Of a stretch of 22,762 nt of DNA, positions 1 through 7,531 are shown in pieces. Origin of the DNA: Candidatus Altarchaeota archaeon. Its GTDB lineage: Archaea; Altiarchaeota; Altiarchaeia; IMC4; QMZM01. How positions within the stretch are numbered: the stretch's first letter is position 1; each line of letters begins with the position of its first letter. The notes below the pieces were generated by a model. That model searched no databases and had not been told where the DNA came from. It worked only from the letters and a program-made list of their open reading frames with translations. The position numbers were made by a program, and so were the translations under genes. The DNA lies in NCBI GenBank assembly GCA_018897475.1, contig JAHIKS010000083.1, positions 1-22,762 of the forward strand, given 5' to 3'.

Positions 1-2
1 AG

Positions 3-638
3 ATTGCCTATTTTGCAGTATATATCATAGCATTCATGATTATTCTATCGCAGCTTGGAATCGACATAACTCCCTTGGTAGCAATGGGCGGGATAGCAGG
101 ATTCGCAATCGGCTTTGCCGCCCAAGAGAGCATATCCAACATAATCGCCGGCTTCTTTATCCTTGCCGACAGGCCCTTCAAGAAGGGCGACCGGATTGAG
201 ATGGGGGGCTTTCTGGGCGAGGTGGTTGACGTCGGCCTCAGGAGCACAAAGATAGAAACCCTCGATCATACTCTCATCATCATTCCGAATTCCAAGCTAA
301 TTTCCAATGAAGTCACGAATTACGCCCTCCCGAATCTCCAGATAAAGGTAAGAATTCCCTTTGGAGTAGCATATGGCTCGGACATAGATGAGGTAAAGAA
401 GATAGCACTGAAAATAGCAAAGAAATCAGAGCTGGTTCTCGACGACCCTGAGTCGAATGTATACTTTACTGAGATGGGAGACTCATCGTTAAATTTCCGC
501 ATCATTATCTGGGTGGACAACTTTAAGGGTAAGGTGAAGGTCACCGACGAGATAAATTCCAGGCTCTATGACGAGCTGAACAAGGCAGGAATCGAGATTC
601 CGTTCCCCTGTCGGACCGTCTATCTTAAGAAAGAATGA
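3..638 (+). CDS. MscS-family mechanosensitive channel, C-terminal part (5' end outside window)
   Basis: This is the C-terminal part of a small-conductance mechanosensitive channel, which opens under membrane tension to release solutes during osmotic downshock. The reading frame is open from base 3 with hydrophobic residues (IAYFAVYIIAF), so the start lies outside the window; the ATG at 36 is internal. The pore-lining helix follows, rich in Gly/Ala (GGIAGFAIGFAAQESISNI), and then the beta domain signature with RPFKKGDRI, a GxVxxVGLRST-type stretch and IPNSKLISN. The C-terminal alpha/beta domain runs to the end. The stop overlaps the start of the nth gene (ATGA), so the two are probably co-transcribed. 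Family assignment is secure; substrate or ion selectivity cannot be read from the sequence. Confidence 0.93.
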   Translation: MAYFAVYIIAFMIILSQLGIDITPLVAMGGIAGFAIGFAAQESISNIIAGFFILADRPFKKGDRIEMGGFLGEVVDVGLRSTKIETLDHTLIIIPNSKLISNEVTNYALPNLQIKVRIPFGVAYGSDIDEVKKIALKIAKKSELVLDDPESNVYFTEMGDSSLNFRIIIWVDNFKGKVKVTDEINSRLYDELNKAGIEIPFPCRTVYLKKE

Positions 639-1258
639 AACCGGCGGTTGAGGAGATTCTAGAGCGCCTGAAGAGGAAATATAAGCCAAGGACGGCCCTC
701 CGTTACAAAAACCCACTCGATATTCTTATAGCGACAATACTCTCTGCCCAGTGCACGGACAAGAGGGTCAATCTTGTGACGAAGGAAATCTTCAAAAAAT
801 ACAAAACTGCAGAGGACTATGCCAATGCAGACCCTGAGGAGTTCCAGCAGGATATAAGGAGCACCGGCTTTTACCGGAACAAGGCGAAGAACATAATAAA
901 CTGCTGTAAAATTCTGGTTGAAAGATTCGATTCCGAAGTCCCTAAAACAATGGAGGAATTAATCACCCTCCCCGGGGTGGCAAGAAAGACAGCAAACATC
1001 GTCCTGCAGGCCGGCTATGGCATCGTTGATGGAATTGCAGTGGATACACACGTCACGAGAATATCTCAGCTCCTCAGCCTAACAAATAACAAAGACCCAG
1101 TCAAGATAGAGCGGGACCTTATGCAGCTCACACCGAAAAAGGACTGGATGAATCTATCACATCTCCTTATCATGCACGGAAGGCAGACGTGCATAGCAAG
1201 AAGGCCCAGATGTGGGGAATGCATGCTTAATGGCCTATGTCCTTCTGCCCGGCTCTAA
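635..1258 (+). CDS. nth: Endonuclease III (DNA glycosylase/AP lyase)
   Basis: A base-excision repair enzyme that removes oxidised pyrimidines and cleaves the abasic site. At 207 residues it has the normal family length. The helix-hairpin-helix LPGVARKTANIV includes the catalytic lysine, and the catalytic aspartate lies in VDTHVTRIS. The C-terminus has the iron-sulfur loop with four cysteines spaced C-x6-C-x2-C-x5-C (starting CIARRPRCGEC). The ATG overlaps the stop of the upstream MscS gene by 4 bases. The 3' end overlaps the convergent ATP-cone nuclease gene by 4 bases. Other DNA-processing genes follow (nuclease and 3'-phosphoesterase), which suggests a loose repair neighbourhood. Confidence 0.96.
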   Translation: MKPAVEEILERLKRKYKPRTALRYKNPLDILIATILSAQCTDKRVNLVTKEIFKKYKTAEDYANADPEEFQQDIRSTGFYRNKAKNIINCCKILVERFDSEVPKTMEELITLPGVARKTANIVLQAGYGIVDGIAVDTHVTRISQLLSLTNNKDPVKIERDLMQLTPKKDWMNLSHLLIMHGRQTCIARRPRCGECMLNGLCPSARL

Positions 1259-2088
1259 TCCTTCACCACAATCCCTCTCGCCTCCTCGATGATGTCCCTG
1301 AGCGTTCTCTCCTTTATCCCGGTCTTTGATGAAATCTCTGACGGGCTCTTTTCAGTCAAATCCTTCAGGAGCATCATATTGGCTTTGGCCAGCATCTCCT
1401 TAGATTTCCTATCAACCTTGCGCAGTATCGTTATCGGATAGAGCCCCTTCGACTCTATCAGGGTCTCTATCCCCTCTCCCTTGGGATATCTCCATCCAAG
1501 AAGCCTTACACCCCTGCACTTGGAATACTGTTTTGCATCAAAGGAGAATTTTGTGTTCGTTGCCAGCCACACACCTGTGAAATTCTCACATTTACCTTCC
1601 TTAGCGCATTCCTCAAGGTCGAGAAACCTCGCATAGGTATAAAGTGCGGCCTTCAGTCCCGTATAGATTCCATACTCATTATGATATTTGCATTCCACCA
1701 TGGTGTGCTCGTCCCCTGCACTGAGGACGATGTCTATCTCATGTCCCACACATTTACCCTTGATATTCTGCCTCAGCTGCACCTTGTAGCCGTGCTCTGC
1801 AAGAACCTCACCCAGATAGGTCTCGAAGGGGAATCCTGCAGGACCCAGCCGCATTATCGCCCCCCTCAGATCATATCTGGAAGCCAAAGAGGGCTGCTCT
1901 TTGTCCAGAAGCCCGAATGTAATCTTGTAGATTTCCCTCGTCGAGATTCCCTCGTATAGCTTCTTCTCCAGCTTCTTTATTACTCTGTCAGCAACGTCGG
2001 GGGTTCCTCCAGAGCGCACAATAGCGGTCACCACCTTATTCAGGCTGAACTCCTCCATGTCTCCGGAGGCCTTTCTTATCATTACCAT
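1255..2088 (-). CDS. ATP-cone plus PD-(D/E)XK (Mrr-like) nuclease-domain protein
   Basis: A 277-residue protein with two recognisable parts. Residues 1-90 look like an ATP-cone (MIRKASGDMEEFSLNKVVTA, then a helical bundle), the nucleotide-binding regulatory fold best known from ribonucleotide reductases. Residues 90-200 look like a restriction-endonuclease fold: E93 in FETYLGEVL, D119 in GHEIDIV, and E132/K134 in VECKYHN give the PD-(D/E)XK signature. The C-terminus (about 245-272) ends in a helix-hairpin-helix or HTH-like segment (SEISSKTGIKERTLRDII). This arrangement recurs in archaeal proteins of unknown role; a DNA nuclease gated by nucleotide binding is inference. It is convergent with nth and divergent from the phosphoesterase gene. 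Start is the ATG at 2088; an in-frame ATG at 2082 is possible. Confidence 0.8.
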   Translation of the reverse strand: MVMIRKASGDMEEFSLNKVVTAIVRSGGTPDVADRVIKKLEKKLYEGISTREIYKITFGLLDKEQPSLASRYDLRGAIMRLGPAGFPFETYLGEVLAEHGYKVQLRQNIKGKCVGHEIDIVLSAGDEHTMVECKYHNEYGIYTGLKAALYTYARFLDLEECAKEGKCENFTGVWLATNTKFSFDAKQYSKCRGVRLLGWRYPKGEGIETLIESKGLYPITILRKVDRKSKEMLAKANMMLLKDLTEKSPSEISSKTGIKERTLRDIIEEARGIVVKD

Positions 2089-2121
2089 TGATTATATATT
2101 TGGGTGATTCGTTATATTACT
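2089..2121. promoter_or_regulatory. Compact divergent promoter pair
   Basis: Only 33 bases separate the two divergent starts. TTATATAT near 2092-2099 lies 23-30 bases before the plus-strand ATG at 2122. GTTATATTA at 2111-2119 lies 23-31 bases before the minus-strand ATG at 2088. Both fit archaeal TATA boxes for leaderless transcripts, and the two promoters would physically overlap, so the genes could compete for transcription factor binding. The elements are visible; their use is inferred. Confidence 0.5.
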
Positions 2122-2571
2122 ATGCCCCTTGACGAATACAACAAGAAGAGAAACTTTGGGAAGACCTCCGAGCCAAAAGGTGAAGAGAAAAGCTCGCAGC
2201 ATGGCAACATCTTCGTAATCCAGAAGCATCAGGCCAGAAATCTCCACTACGATTTGAGGATTGAGCTCGACGGGGTTCTGAAGAGCTGGGCCGTTCCCAA
2301 GGAGCCGCCGCAGAAGGAGGGAATCAAAAGACTAGCGGTACAGACCGAGGACCATCCCATGGACTATGCAGGCTTCGAGGGGGAGATAGTCAAGGGAGAG
2401 TACGGCGCCGGAACAGTGGAGATATGGGACAGCGGAACCTACGACCTCGAGGAAAAGAAAGAAGACAAACTCCTTTTCAATCTCCATGGAAAGAAGATGA
2501 AAGGCAACTTCGCACTCATTCAGCTGAAGAACGACCCCAAGAACTGGCTCTTTTTCAAGAGGAAAGAATAG
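2122..2571 (+). CDS. Stand-alone DNA ligase D 3'-phosphoesterase domain protein
   Basis: A 149-residue protein that is just the phosphoesterase (PE) domain found at the N-terminus of bacterial LigD. PE domains trim 3'-phosphate and 3'-ribonucleotide ends so that strand breaks can be ligated. The family signature is intact: H36 and the LHYDLR motif (H42, D44), WAVPKEPP, EDHPMDYAGFEGEI, and GEYGAGTVEIWDSG. The N-terminal LDEYNKKRNF is also typical. A GTG at 2104 is in frame, but the ATG at 2122 gives the normal N-terminus and sits at the right distance from a TATA-like box. No ligase or polymerase domain is attached, as is usual in archaea. Confidence 0.9.
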   Translation: MPLDEYNKKRNFGKTSEPKGEEKSSQHGNIFVIQKHQARNLHYDLRIELDGVLKSWAVPKEPPQKEGIKRLAVQTEDHPMDYAGFEGEIVKGEYGAGTVEIWDSGTYDLEEKKEDKLLFNLHGKKMKGNFALIQLKNDPKNWLFFKRKE

Positions 2572-3340
2572 AGAGAATCTTCTTGATGACATTGGCGGCA
2601 AGAAAAGCAGTCGGTGAATTGAATCCATTTGGAGAAAATTCCACCACATCGGCTCCGATTAGATTTTCATTCTTTATTGAATCCAGATTATTGCAGAACT
2701 CATCGAAGCTCCATCCCGACGGCTCGGGCAGCCCGGTTTCCGGGGCGATAGCCGGGTCGAAGACGTCCATATCGACTGTGAGGTAGGTGGGGCCGGAGAT
2801 TTTGTTACCCTTCACTTCCTCTATGGCCCTTCCCTCCTCCTCAGACCAGCTTCTCACACCCCTCTGGACCAGGTTGAAGTCCCTGGCTACGTAGTGCGCC
2901 CAGTCAGCGTGCGAGTACTTCTTCCCGATGAAGTCCTCCCTCAGGTCTGCATGCGCATCGAACTGGACGACGGTTTTCGGCTTCAGGGTTTCTATTACGG
3001 GCAATGAAACGAGGTGCTCTCCGCCAAGGGACAGGACAAACGCCTCAGGGTTTTGTTCCCTTATCCACTCCACAGTATCCACTATCCTCTCGGCCGTCAG
3101 CTTATAGGAACCGGGAACAATCTCAATATCTCCAAGGTCTGCAATCCTCAGCTTCTCGAACGGATTCACTCCCGTTTCAGAATCATAGCCCTCCATGTCC
3201 TTCAGGGCCTCCCTGATTGCAGCGGGTCCGAACCTGCTGCCATGGCTTATGGATGTTGAGTCGAAAGGAATTCCCAGCAGGCAGACATCGGCTTCCTCTA
3301 CTGGACAGGCATCCACGAAAGACTTTTTCAAGTAAATCAT
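2555..3340 (-). CDS. speB: Agmatinase-like ureohydrolase
   Basis: A 261-residue member of the arginase/agmatinase family, which hydrolyses a guanidino group to urea at a two-manganese site. The metal ligands are all present: H109 in GGEH, D128/H130/D132 in DAHADLR, and D190/D192 in TVDMDVFDP; H144 in YSHADW is the expected second-shell histidine. The N-terminal GSRFGPAAIREA motif is also typical. The ATG at 3340 lies one base after the stop of the antiporter gene (TGAAATG), so translation is probably coupled; a longer frame to 3394 would overlap that gene and adds no family sequence. Agmatine is the likely substrate. A role in the agmatine route to hypusine proposed for some archaea is possible, since dys lies nearby. 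Its last 17 bases overlap the convergent phosphoesterase gene. Confidence 0.87.
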   Translation of the reverse strand: MIYLKKSFVDACPVEEADVCLLGIPFDSTSISHGSRFGPAAIREALKDMEGYDSETGVNPFEKLRIADLGDIEIVPGSYKLTAERIVDTVEWIREQNPEAFVLSLGGEHLVSLPVIETLKPKTVVQFDAHADLREDFIGKKYSHADWAHYVARDFNLVQRGVRSWSEEEGRAIEEVKGNKISGPTYLTVDMDVFDPAIAPETGLPEPSGWSFDEFCNNLDSIKNENLIGADVVEFSPNGFNSPTAFLAANVIKKILSILSS

Positions 3341-3341
3341 T

Positions 3342-4421
3342 TCAATGCCTCTTGCACAGGACGGACGACAGGATGGACGAGACGATAATGGCACCGATTA
3401 TGGCCGAGTAGATGCCATCCGAGATTATTCCCATTTCGTATCCAAGAAGGGCTGCGATTATACCCAAAGAAATGCGGGAATTCAGAAGCGCAGCAACAAA
3501 GCTGGCCTTCTTTTTCGCATACATCCTACCTCCAAGATATATTCCAAGATACCTGGATATGAAGGCTGCCAGGAGTAACACCGTTAAGGAAACCAGATTC
3601 CCCAGGATGTCGGATAACCCTATGGCCAGACCCACCTTGAAGAAGAATATGGGGGCAAAGAACCCAAAGACAATGCCGTTGAGTTTCATTGCAAGGGTCT
3701 CATGCTTAACAACGACTTCTGATGTTATCATTCCAAGGATGAAGGCAATCAATGCGGCTTCCACACCCACGTGCTCGGAGATGACGGCGACGCCAAGAAG
3801 CAGAAGAAGGATGGCCTTGAACTCGAATTCTACAACATTGCCCTTGAAGCGCCTGAACACCCTCTTGCCGAACATGGGGAACGTATAAGCGAAGATGAAC
3901 AGCCCCAGCACGAGACCGATTAATAGTATAGATATGCCGGAAAAGAATATGCTGAGGAAGGCCATGCTCAGGATGTCGTTAATCATCGCAACCGAGAGTA
4001 TCAGCCTCTTCCTGGCGATGGAGAAGCCAGCAGTCTTCATGATGGAATATATCATCGGTATCGATGTTGCTGATAGTGCTATGCCTGTAATGAGTGACTG
4101 CTGTTGATTCATACCCAGGAGATAAAGGGATGCAAGGAACACAGAGATGAAGGGCAGCGCAAATGAGACGGAGCCTATCGTAAAAGCGGGCTTGATATTC
4201 TGTTTAAGCAGGTCGATGTCAATCTCTAATCCAGCAACATACATCAGGGTTATGATTCCAATATTGGCAAGGAGGTCTATCACTTCAGTTGATTCGAAAG
4301 AGATTACCTCTTTGGCGAGAATTCCCGCGACTACCTCAATTATTGCGGCACTCATTCCCAGCTCTATGGCAATAAAACCGCTCATTACGATAAAGAGTGT
4401 TGCTATGATGATCTCTCGCAT
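3342..4421 (-). CDS. Short CPA-type cation/proton antiporter
   Basis: A 359-residue polytopic membrane protein of the Na+/H+ exchanger fold (PF00999 type) with about ten or eleven hydrophobic helices and no cytosolic regulatory domain. Family motifs include GLEIDIDLLKQN after helix 3, and ALSATSIPMIYSIMKTAGF followed by AMINDILSM. The ion-binding pair reads Asn148-Asp149; by family knowledge ND favours electroneutral exchange, while DD is found in electrogenic antiporters. The ureohydrolase follows one base downstream, so they form a two-gene operon. It may exchange Na+ or K+ for H+; the ion is not decidable here. It is divergent from another antiporter at 4470, with a 48-base shared promoter region containing two TTTAAA elements. 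Confidence 0.86.
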   Translation of the reverse strand: MREIIIATLFIVMSGFIAIELGMSAAIIEVVAGILAKEVISFESTEVIDLLANIGIITLMYVAGLEIDIDLLKQNIKPAFTIGSVSFALPFISVFLASLYLLGMNQQQSLITGIALSATSIPMIYSIMKTAGFSIARKRLILSVAMINDILSMAFLSIFFSGISILLIGLVLGLFIFAYTFPMFGKRVFRRFKGNVVEFEFKAILLLLLGVAVISEHVGVEAALIAFILGMITSEVVVKHETLAMKLNGIVFGFFAPIFFFKVGLAIGLSDILGNLVSLTVLLLAAFISRYLGIYLGGRMYAKKKASFVAALLNSRISLGIIAALLGYEMGIISDGIYSAIIGAIIVSSILSSVLCKRH

Positions 4422-4469
4422 TTTAACACTTTAAATCCCAAGATTTAAATCAAAGGGAAATGAAATAGG
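4422..4469. promoter_or_regulatory. Shared promoter between two divergent antiporters
   Basis: This AT-rich spacer holds a TTTAAA element near 4430-4435 and the 10-base palindrome GATTTAAATC at 4442-4451. The palindrome lies 19-28 bases before the plus-strand ATG and 21-30 bases before the minus-strand ATG, so a single symmetrical TATA-like element could serve both directions. No good Shine-Dalgarno is seen on either side, which agrees with leaderless transcription. Confidence 0.4.
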
Positions 4470-6182
4470 ATGGAAGTATTTATAGAACTAAGTATAATCA
4501 TCAGCATAACTGTCCTGATCACAGGACTTATGAGGCTATTGAAACAGCCTCTAATAATCGGCTATATCCTTACAGGCATAATAGCTGGACCTCGCCTTCT
4601 TAATATTATTAGTTCAACAGAGACCCTATCCATACTCTCACACATGGGTATAGCGCTGCTCCTTTTTATTGTTGGTTTAAGTTTAAGCCCTAAAGTTATA
4701 AAAGAAGTAGGTAAAGTTTCTTCAGTTACAGGGGTTGGCCAGGTTATATTCACCACCCTGATTGGGTTTTTCATATGCAGGCTGTTAGGTTTTTCTACGA
4801 TAGTATCCATATACGTTGCTGTTGCTTTGACATTTAGCAGTACCATAATCATTATGAAACTTCTATCAGATAAAGGTGATATGGGTACCTTGTATGGAAG
4901 AATAGCTATTGGATTTTTAATTGTTCAGGATTTAATTGCAATACTCATCTTGATGGTTATTCCATCGATCCCAGCTGGATTCGATTTTACCAACTTAGTC
5001 TTGGGAACAATTCTAAAAGGAGTTGGCTTGTTGGTGGTACTCTTCTTGGTGGGGATTTACATATTACCCGGTATAACCACAACCATTGCAAAGTCACAGG
5101 AATTTTTATTATTGTTTTCAATTGGCTGGTGTTTGGCATTAGCCTCTCTTTTTCATTATTTAACCTTTTCGATGGAAATAGGAGCGCTACTAGCAGGCTT
5201 TACCCTGTCTTTATCCCCGTATCGTTATGAAATTAGTTCTAAAATGAGACCACTCCGTGATTTTTTTATTGTTCTGTTTTTCATATTACTGGGCTCTCAA
5301 ATGCTTTTTACAGATATAACTCGGCACATCACCCCCATAATAACACTTTCAGCATTTATATTGATCGGAAACCCGTTGATAGTAATGACCTTGATGGGTT
5401 TACTGGGATACACCAAAAGAAATAGTTTTTTAGCGGGATTGACTGTGGCCCAAATAAGCGAATTCTCGTTGATTCTTATTGCTTTGGGAGTTAAAGTAGG
5501 ACATCTAACCAATGAAATTTTGTCTTTTGTAACTGCCGTTGGCTTAATAACTATTGCTGGCTCTACCTATATGATCCTTCATGCAAACAAGATATACCTC
5601 TATATATCAAAGTACTTGGGGGTGTTCGAAAGAAAGGGTAAAAAAGTCGATGAACATAAGTATCATAAAGACGGAATTTATGATACTATCCTTTTTGGAT
5701 GTGACCGCATCGGTTACGACCTACTGGAATCATCCAAAAAAACCAGGAAAGGGGTTCTGGTCGTAGATTATAATCCGGAAACCGTAATAGATTTGGCAAA
5801 AGAAGAAGTGCATTGCAGATATGGTGACGCGAGCGATGTTGAGTTATTGAATGAATTAAATCTGGCAAAAGTGAAGATGATGATCTCTACGATACCTGAC
5901 TTTGATACAAATCTTCTCTTAATTAATAAAATCAGAGACTCCAATAAAGAGGCGGTTATACTTGTTGTTTCCCACCAGATAGATGAAGCGATAAAATTAT
6001 ATGATACTGGTGCAACCTATGTCATTATGCCTCACTTTTTAGGAGGACATCACTCCTCTATGCTAATTGAAAAATATGAATTAAATCTTGATGAATTTTT
6101 AAAAGAGAGGGCTAGTCACATTAAATATTTGCGCAATAAAAAGAGGATGGGACACGAACACCCTAGGCATAATAACCATTAG
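4470..6182 (+). CDS. KefB-like cation:proton antiporter with RCK/TrkA-N domain
   Basis: A 570-residue two-part protein. Residues 1-375 form a CPA2 antiporter membrane domain: KQPLIIGYILTGIIAGP at helix 2, LLLFIVGLSLS, FSSTIIIMKLL, and the ion pair Gln153-Asp154 (IVQDLIAI), the KefB/KefC form linked with K+/H+ exchange. AQISEFSLILIALG near 327-340 is another family motif. Residues 403-535 are a Rossmann RCK (TrkA-N) domain: TILFGCDRIGYDLLE, the ribose-binding acid in VVDYNP, and YGDAS. The glycine loop reads GCDRIG, with Asp where the second glycine usually sits. The tail is histidine-rich (GHEHPRHNNH). The gene is clearly more AT-rich than its flanks, hinting at transfer. It is convergent with dys. 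Confidence 0.9.
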   Translation: MEVFIELSIIISITVLITGLMRLLKQPLIIGYILTGIIAGPRLLNIISSTETLSILSHMGIALLLFIVGLSLSPKVIKEVGKVSSVTGVGQVIFTTLIGFFICRLLGFSTIVSIYVAVALTFSSTIIIMKLLSDKGDMGTLYGRIAIGFLIVQDLIAILILMVIPSIPAGFDFTNLVLGTILKGVGLLVVLFLVGIYILPGITTTIAKSQEFLLLFSIGWCLALASLFHYLTFSMEIGALLAGFTLSLSPYRYEISSKMRPLRDFFIVLFFILLGSQMLFTDITRHITPIITLSAFILIGNPLIVMTLMGLLGYTKRNSFLAGLTVAQISEFSLILIALGVKVGHLTNEILSFVTAVGLITIAGSTYMILHANKIYLYISKYLGVFERKGKKVDEHKYHKDGIYDTILFGCDRIGYDLLESSKKTRKGVLVVDYNPETVIDLAKEEVHCRYGDASDVELLNELNLAKVKMMISTIPDFDTNLLLINKIRDSNKEAVILVVSHQIDEAIKLYDTGATYVIMPHFLGGHHSSMLIEKYELNLDEFLKERASHIKYLRNKKRMGHEHPRHNNH

Positions 6183-6194
6183 ACCTGAGTTAAC

Positions 6195-7127
6195 TTATTT
6201 TTTCAACCTCTCAAGTAGTGCGGAAACCATCAACGGCAGTATCAGGGTCGCATCTCCATCAACTGTTACGAATTTCGCGTCCTCCTTGAGCTTGCCCCAG
6301 GATATAGCCTCACTAGGCCTTGCCCCGGAGAGACTGCCGTCGAATTCCTGTGCAGTAGTTATATAGACTGCATATTCTAAACCGCCGTGAAACTGGTTCC
6401 ACCATATTGTGTGATGTTTTGCTATGCCCCCACCAATTATCAATGCTCCTGTCTTCTTAGACTCAAATACCATATCAGCAAGCCTCTGTTCGTCCTTGAA
6501 CAGATTCAGCCTGAAGTCCTTGTGGTTTTGCCAGAACATCCAGAGCTGATGCCCGAATGCGCCGTCGAATATGCCAGGCACGAACACGGGAATCTTGTTC
6601 TTCCACGCCCAGTAGATTATTGACGATTCCTTATTCTTCTCCCCTTTCAAATTCTCACCAATCTTCCAGATTAATTCATAAGGTGAAATTTCCTTTTCAT
6701 CTGAATAAATATTCTCAATCATCGGCTGAATTTTCTCTTCAAGAATTATCCCGTAGGACTCGTTCGGAATCAGGATGTTGCCCAGCCTGTTCAGACCCTT
6801 CTTATGCAGCTCCCTGTCATCGAGCATAAAACTCCCTTGGTAATAGTCCTTCCAGACCCTCGCTAAATCATGGTCCAGGGTCCCGCACGTCGTAATGATG
6901 CAGTCGGTCATCTTTCGCTTCACCATCTCCTTGATAACCCCCCTGGTTCCGGTCGATATTATGCATGCAGGAAATGAAAGAAACTTCGTGCAGTCATCCT
7001 GCAGAAGCTTCTCCAGGATTCTTACGCCCTGTGAGAATTTCTTTGCAGTAAAGCCGCCGCTCTGGTAGAGCTGCTTCGCAAGCTTGTCAATGCTGCCACT
7101 CAGCTCTATATCCCTAATAGGCTCCAT
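6195..7127 (-). CDS. dys: Deoxyhypusine synthase
   Basis: Transfers an aminobutyl group from spermidine, using NAD, to a lysine of translation factor aIF5A, the first step of hypusine formation. The 310 residues match the family length. Diagnostic motifs are the C-terminal RPSEAISWGK, whose lysine (about residue 279) is the active-site nucleophile, followed by VTVDGDATLILPL, and GGGIAKHHTIWWNQF for NAD and polyamine binding. SFPACIISTGTRG and TTCGTLDHDLARVW are also family features. The ATG at 7127 is preceded on the minus strand by GAATATAAACC at about 7150-7160, 25-33 bases upstream, which fits a leaderless promoter. The ureohydrolase about 2.9 kb away may act in the same polyamine/hypusine pathway. 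Confidence 0.96.
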   Translation of the reverse strand: MEPIRDIELSGSIDKLAKQLYQSGGFTAKKFSQGVRILEKLLQDDCTKFLSFPACIISTGTRGVIKEMVKRKMTDCIITTCGTLDHDLARVWKDYYQGSFMLDDRELHKKGLNRLGNILIPNESYGIILEEKIQPMIENIYSDEKEISPYELIWKIGENLKGEKNKESSIIYWAWKNKIPVFVPGIFDGAFGHQLWMFWQNHKDFRLNLFKDEQRLADMVFESKKTGALIIGGGIAKHHTIWWNQFHGGLEYAVYITTAQEFDGSLSGARPSEAISWGKLKEDAKFVTVDGDATLILPLMVSALLERLKK

Positions 7128-7149
7128 GTCTATTAGAATTAAAAACGAG

Positions 7150-7160
7150 GGTTTATATTC
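7150..7160 (-). promoter_or_regulatory. TATA-like box for dys
   Basis: GAATATAAACC on the minus strand, 25-33 bases before the dys ATG, matches archaeal TATA spacing for a transcript starting at or near the start codon. No Shine-Dalgarno is seen before the ATG. Confidence 0.5.
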
Positions 7161-7235
7161 CGGTTGTTATGCGAGGGAATTCCCGCCATGAGAATGTTCT
7201 TTGGCTATGTGATTATTGCTCTGAGGAAAAGCTCA

Positions 7236-7316
7236 TCAGGATAATCCTTCACTTAGCTTTTTAAGCAGTTTCACCAAGTCTGTTTCCGTTTTCCCCATCA
7301 ATCTTTGACCAGTCAT
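7236..7316 (-). CDS. Candidate micro-ORF, 26 residues
   Basis: The translation begins MTGQRLMGKTETDLVKLL and is mostly charged and helical. An in-frame GTG lies three codons upstream. The case for translation is a Shine-Dalgarno GGTGA five bases before the ATG, the same type used by neighbouring genes. A perfect 20-bp palindrome lies about 20 bases upstream, between this start and a TATA-like AATATTT, which is where an operator or leader hairpin would sit. I recognise no family. It could be a leader peptide, a short antitoxin or regulator, or the 5' remnant of a deleted gene, since the sequence after the stop has no continuing frame. Confidence 0.35.
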   Translation of the reverse strand: MTGQRLMGKTETDLVKLLKKLSEGLS

Positions 7317-7335
7317 ATTATTCACCTATTTTAGT

Positions 7336-7355
7336 AGACTAATTATAATTAGTCT
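7336..7355. promoter_or_regulatory. Perfect 20-bp palindrome (candidate operator)
   Basis: The sequence AGACTAATTATAATTAGTCT is exactly self-complementary, and the symmetry continues imperfectly outward with further matching A/T positions. It lies about 20 bases before the micro-ORF start and next to TATA-like sequence at about 7368-7378 on the minus strand. A dimeric repressor site is the simplest reading; a 10-bp RNA hairpin with no real loop is less likely. Confidence 0.45.
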
Positions 7356-7510
7356 ATTAATTCAGTAGAATAAATATTTACATACTCAGATACTTTTCAG
7401 GGAATAGTGTGGGAATTCGTGGATTTGAGAATTCGGCTGAATCGGATTTAAGTGAGTTGTCAAGTATTGCCTGATAACATAGTCATCGATCTTCCCATCC
7501 CCCTATTTAT

Positions 7511-7525
7511 TCTCCTATTAGGAGA
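7511..7525 (-). terminator. Small hairpin after the nucleotidyltransferase gene
   Basis: TCTCCTATTAGGAGA forms a 6-bp perfect stem with a 3-base loop, starting 6 bases beyond the stop codon at 7532. It could mark the 3' end of the AbiE-like transcript. Archaeal termination usually depends on T-runs rather than hairpins, and none follows here, so this is tentative. Confidence 0.3.
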
Positions 7526-7531
7526 TCACTC

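Larger units (their letters stand above)
7128..7531. other. Long intergenic region between dys and the AbiE-like pair
   Basis: About 400 bases with no gene of ordinary size. From left to right it holds the dys promoter, a 10-bp palindrome GGGAATTCCC near 7175-7184, a 26-codon minus-strand ORF (7236-7316), a perfect 20-bp palindrome (7336-7355), an AT-rich stretch with TATA-like AATATTT, two GAATTC-containing segments near 7413 and 7430 that I cannot assign, and a small hairpin (7511-7525) just downstream of the nucleotidyltransferase gene. Composition is AT-rich like the genes to the right, so the island boundary probably lies close to the dys promoter. Confidence 0.6.

Noticed and set aside
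2332..2649. Minus-strand ORF overlapping the phosphoesterase gene
   Set aside because: It runs antisense to conserved phosphoesterase motifs and has no independent support.
4562..4852. Minus-strand ORF opposite the KefB-like antiporter
   Set aside because: It lies wholly inside a well-supported membrane protein gene, has no ribosome site and its translation has no recognisable domain; it is a shadow frame.
7161..7184. GTTATGCG followed by the palindrome GGGAATTCCC near the dys promoter as a second attC-like or operator site
   Set aside because: There is no matching inverse core upstream, and the palindrome is only 10 bases with no clear promoter relation.
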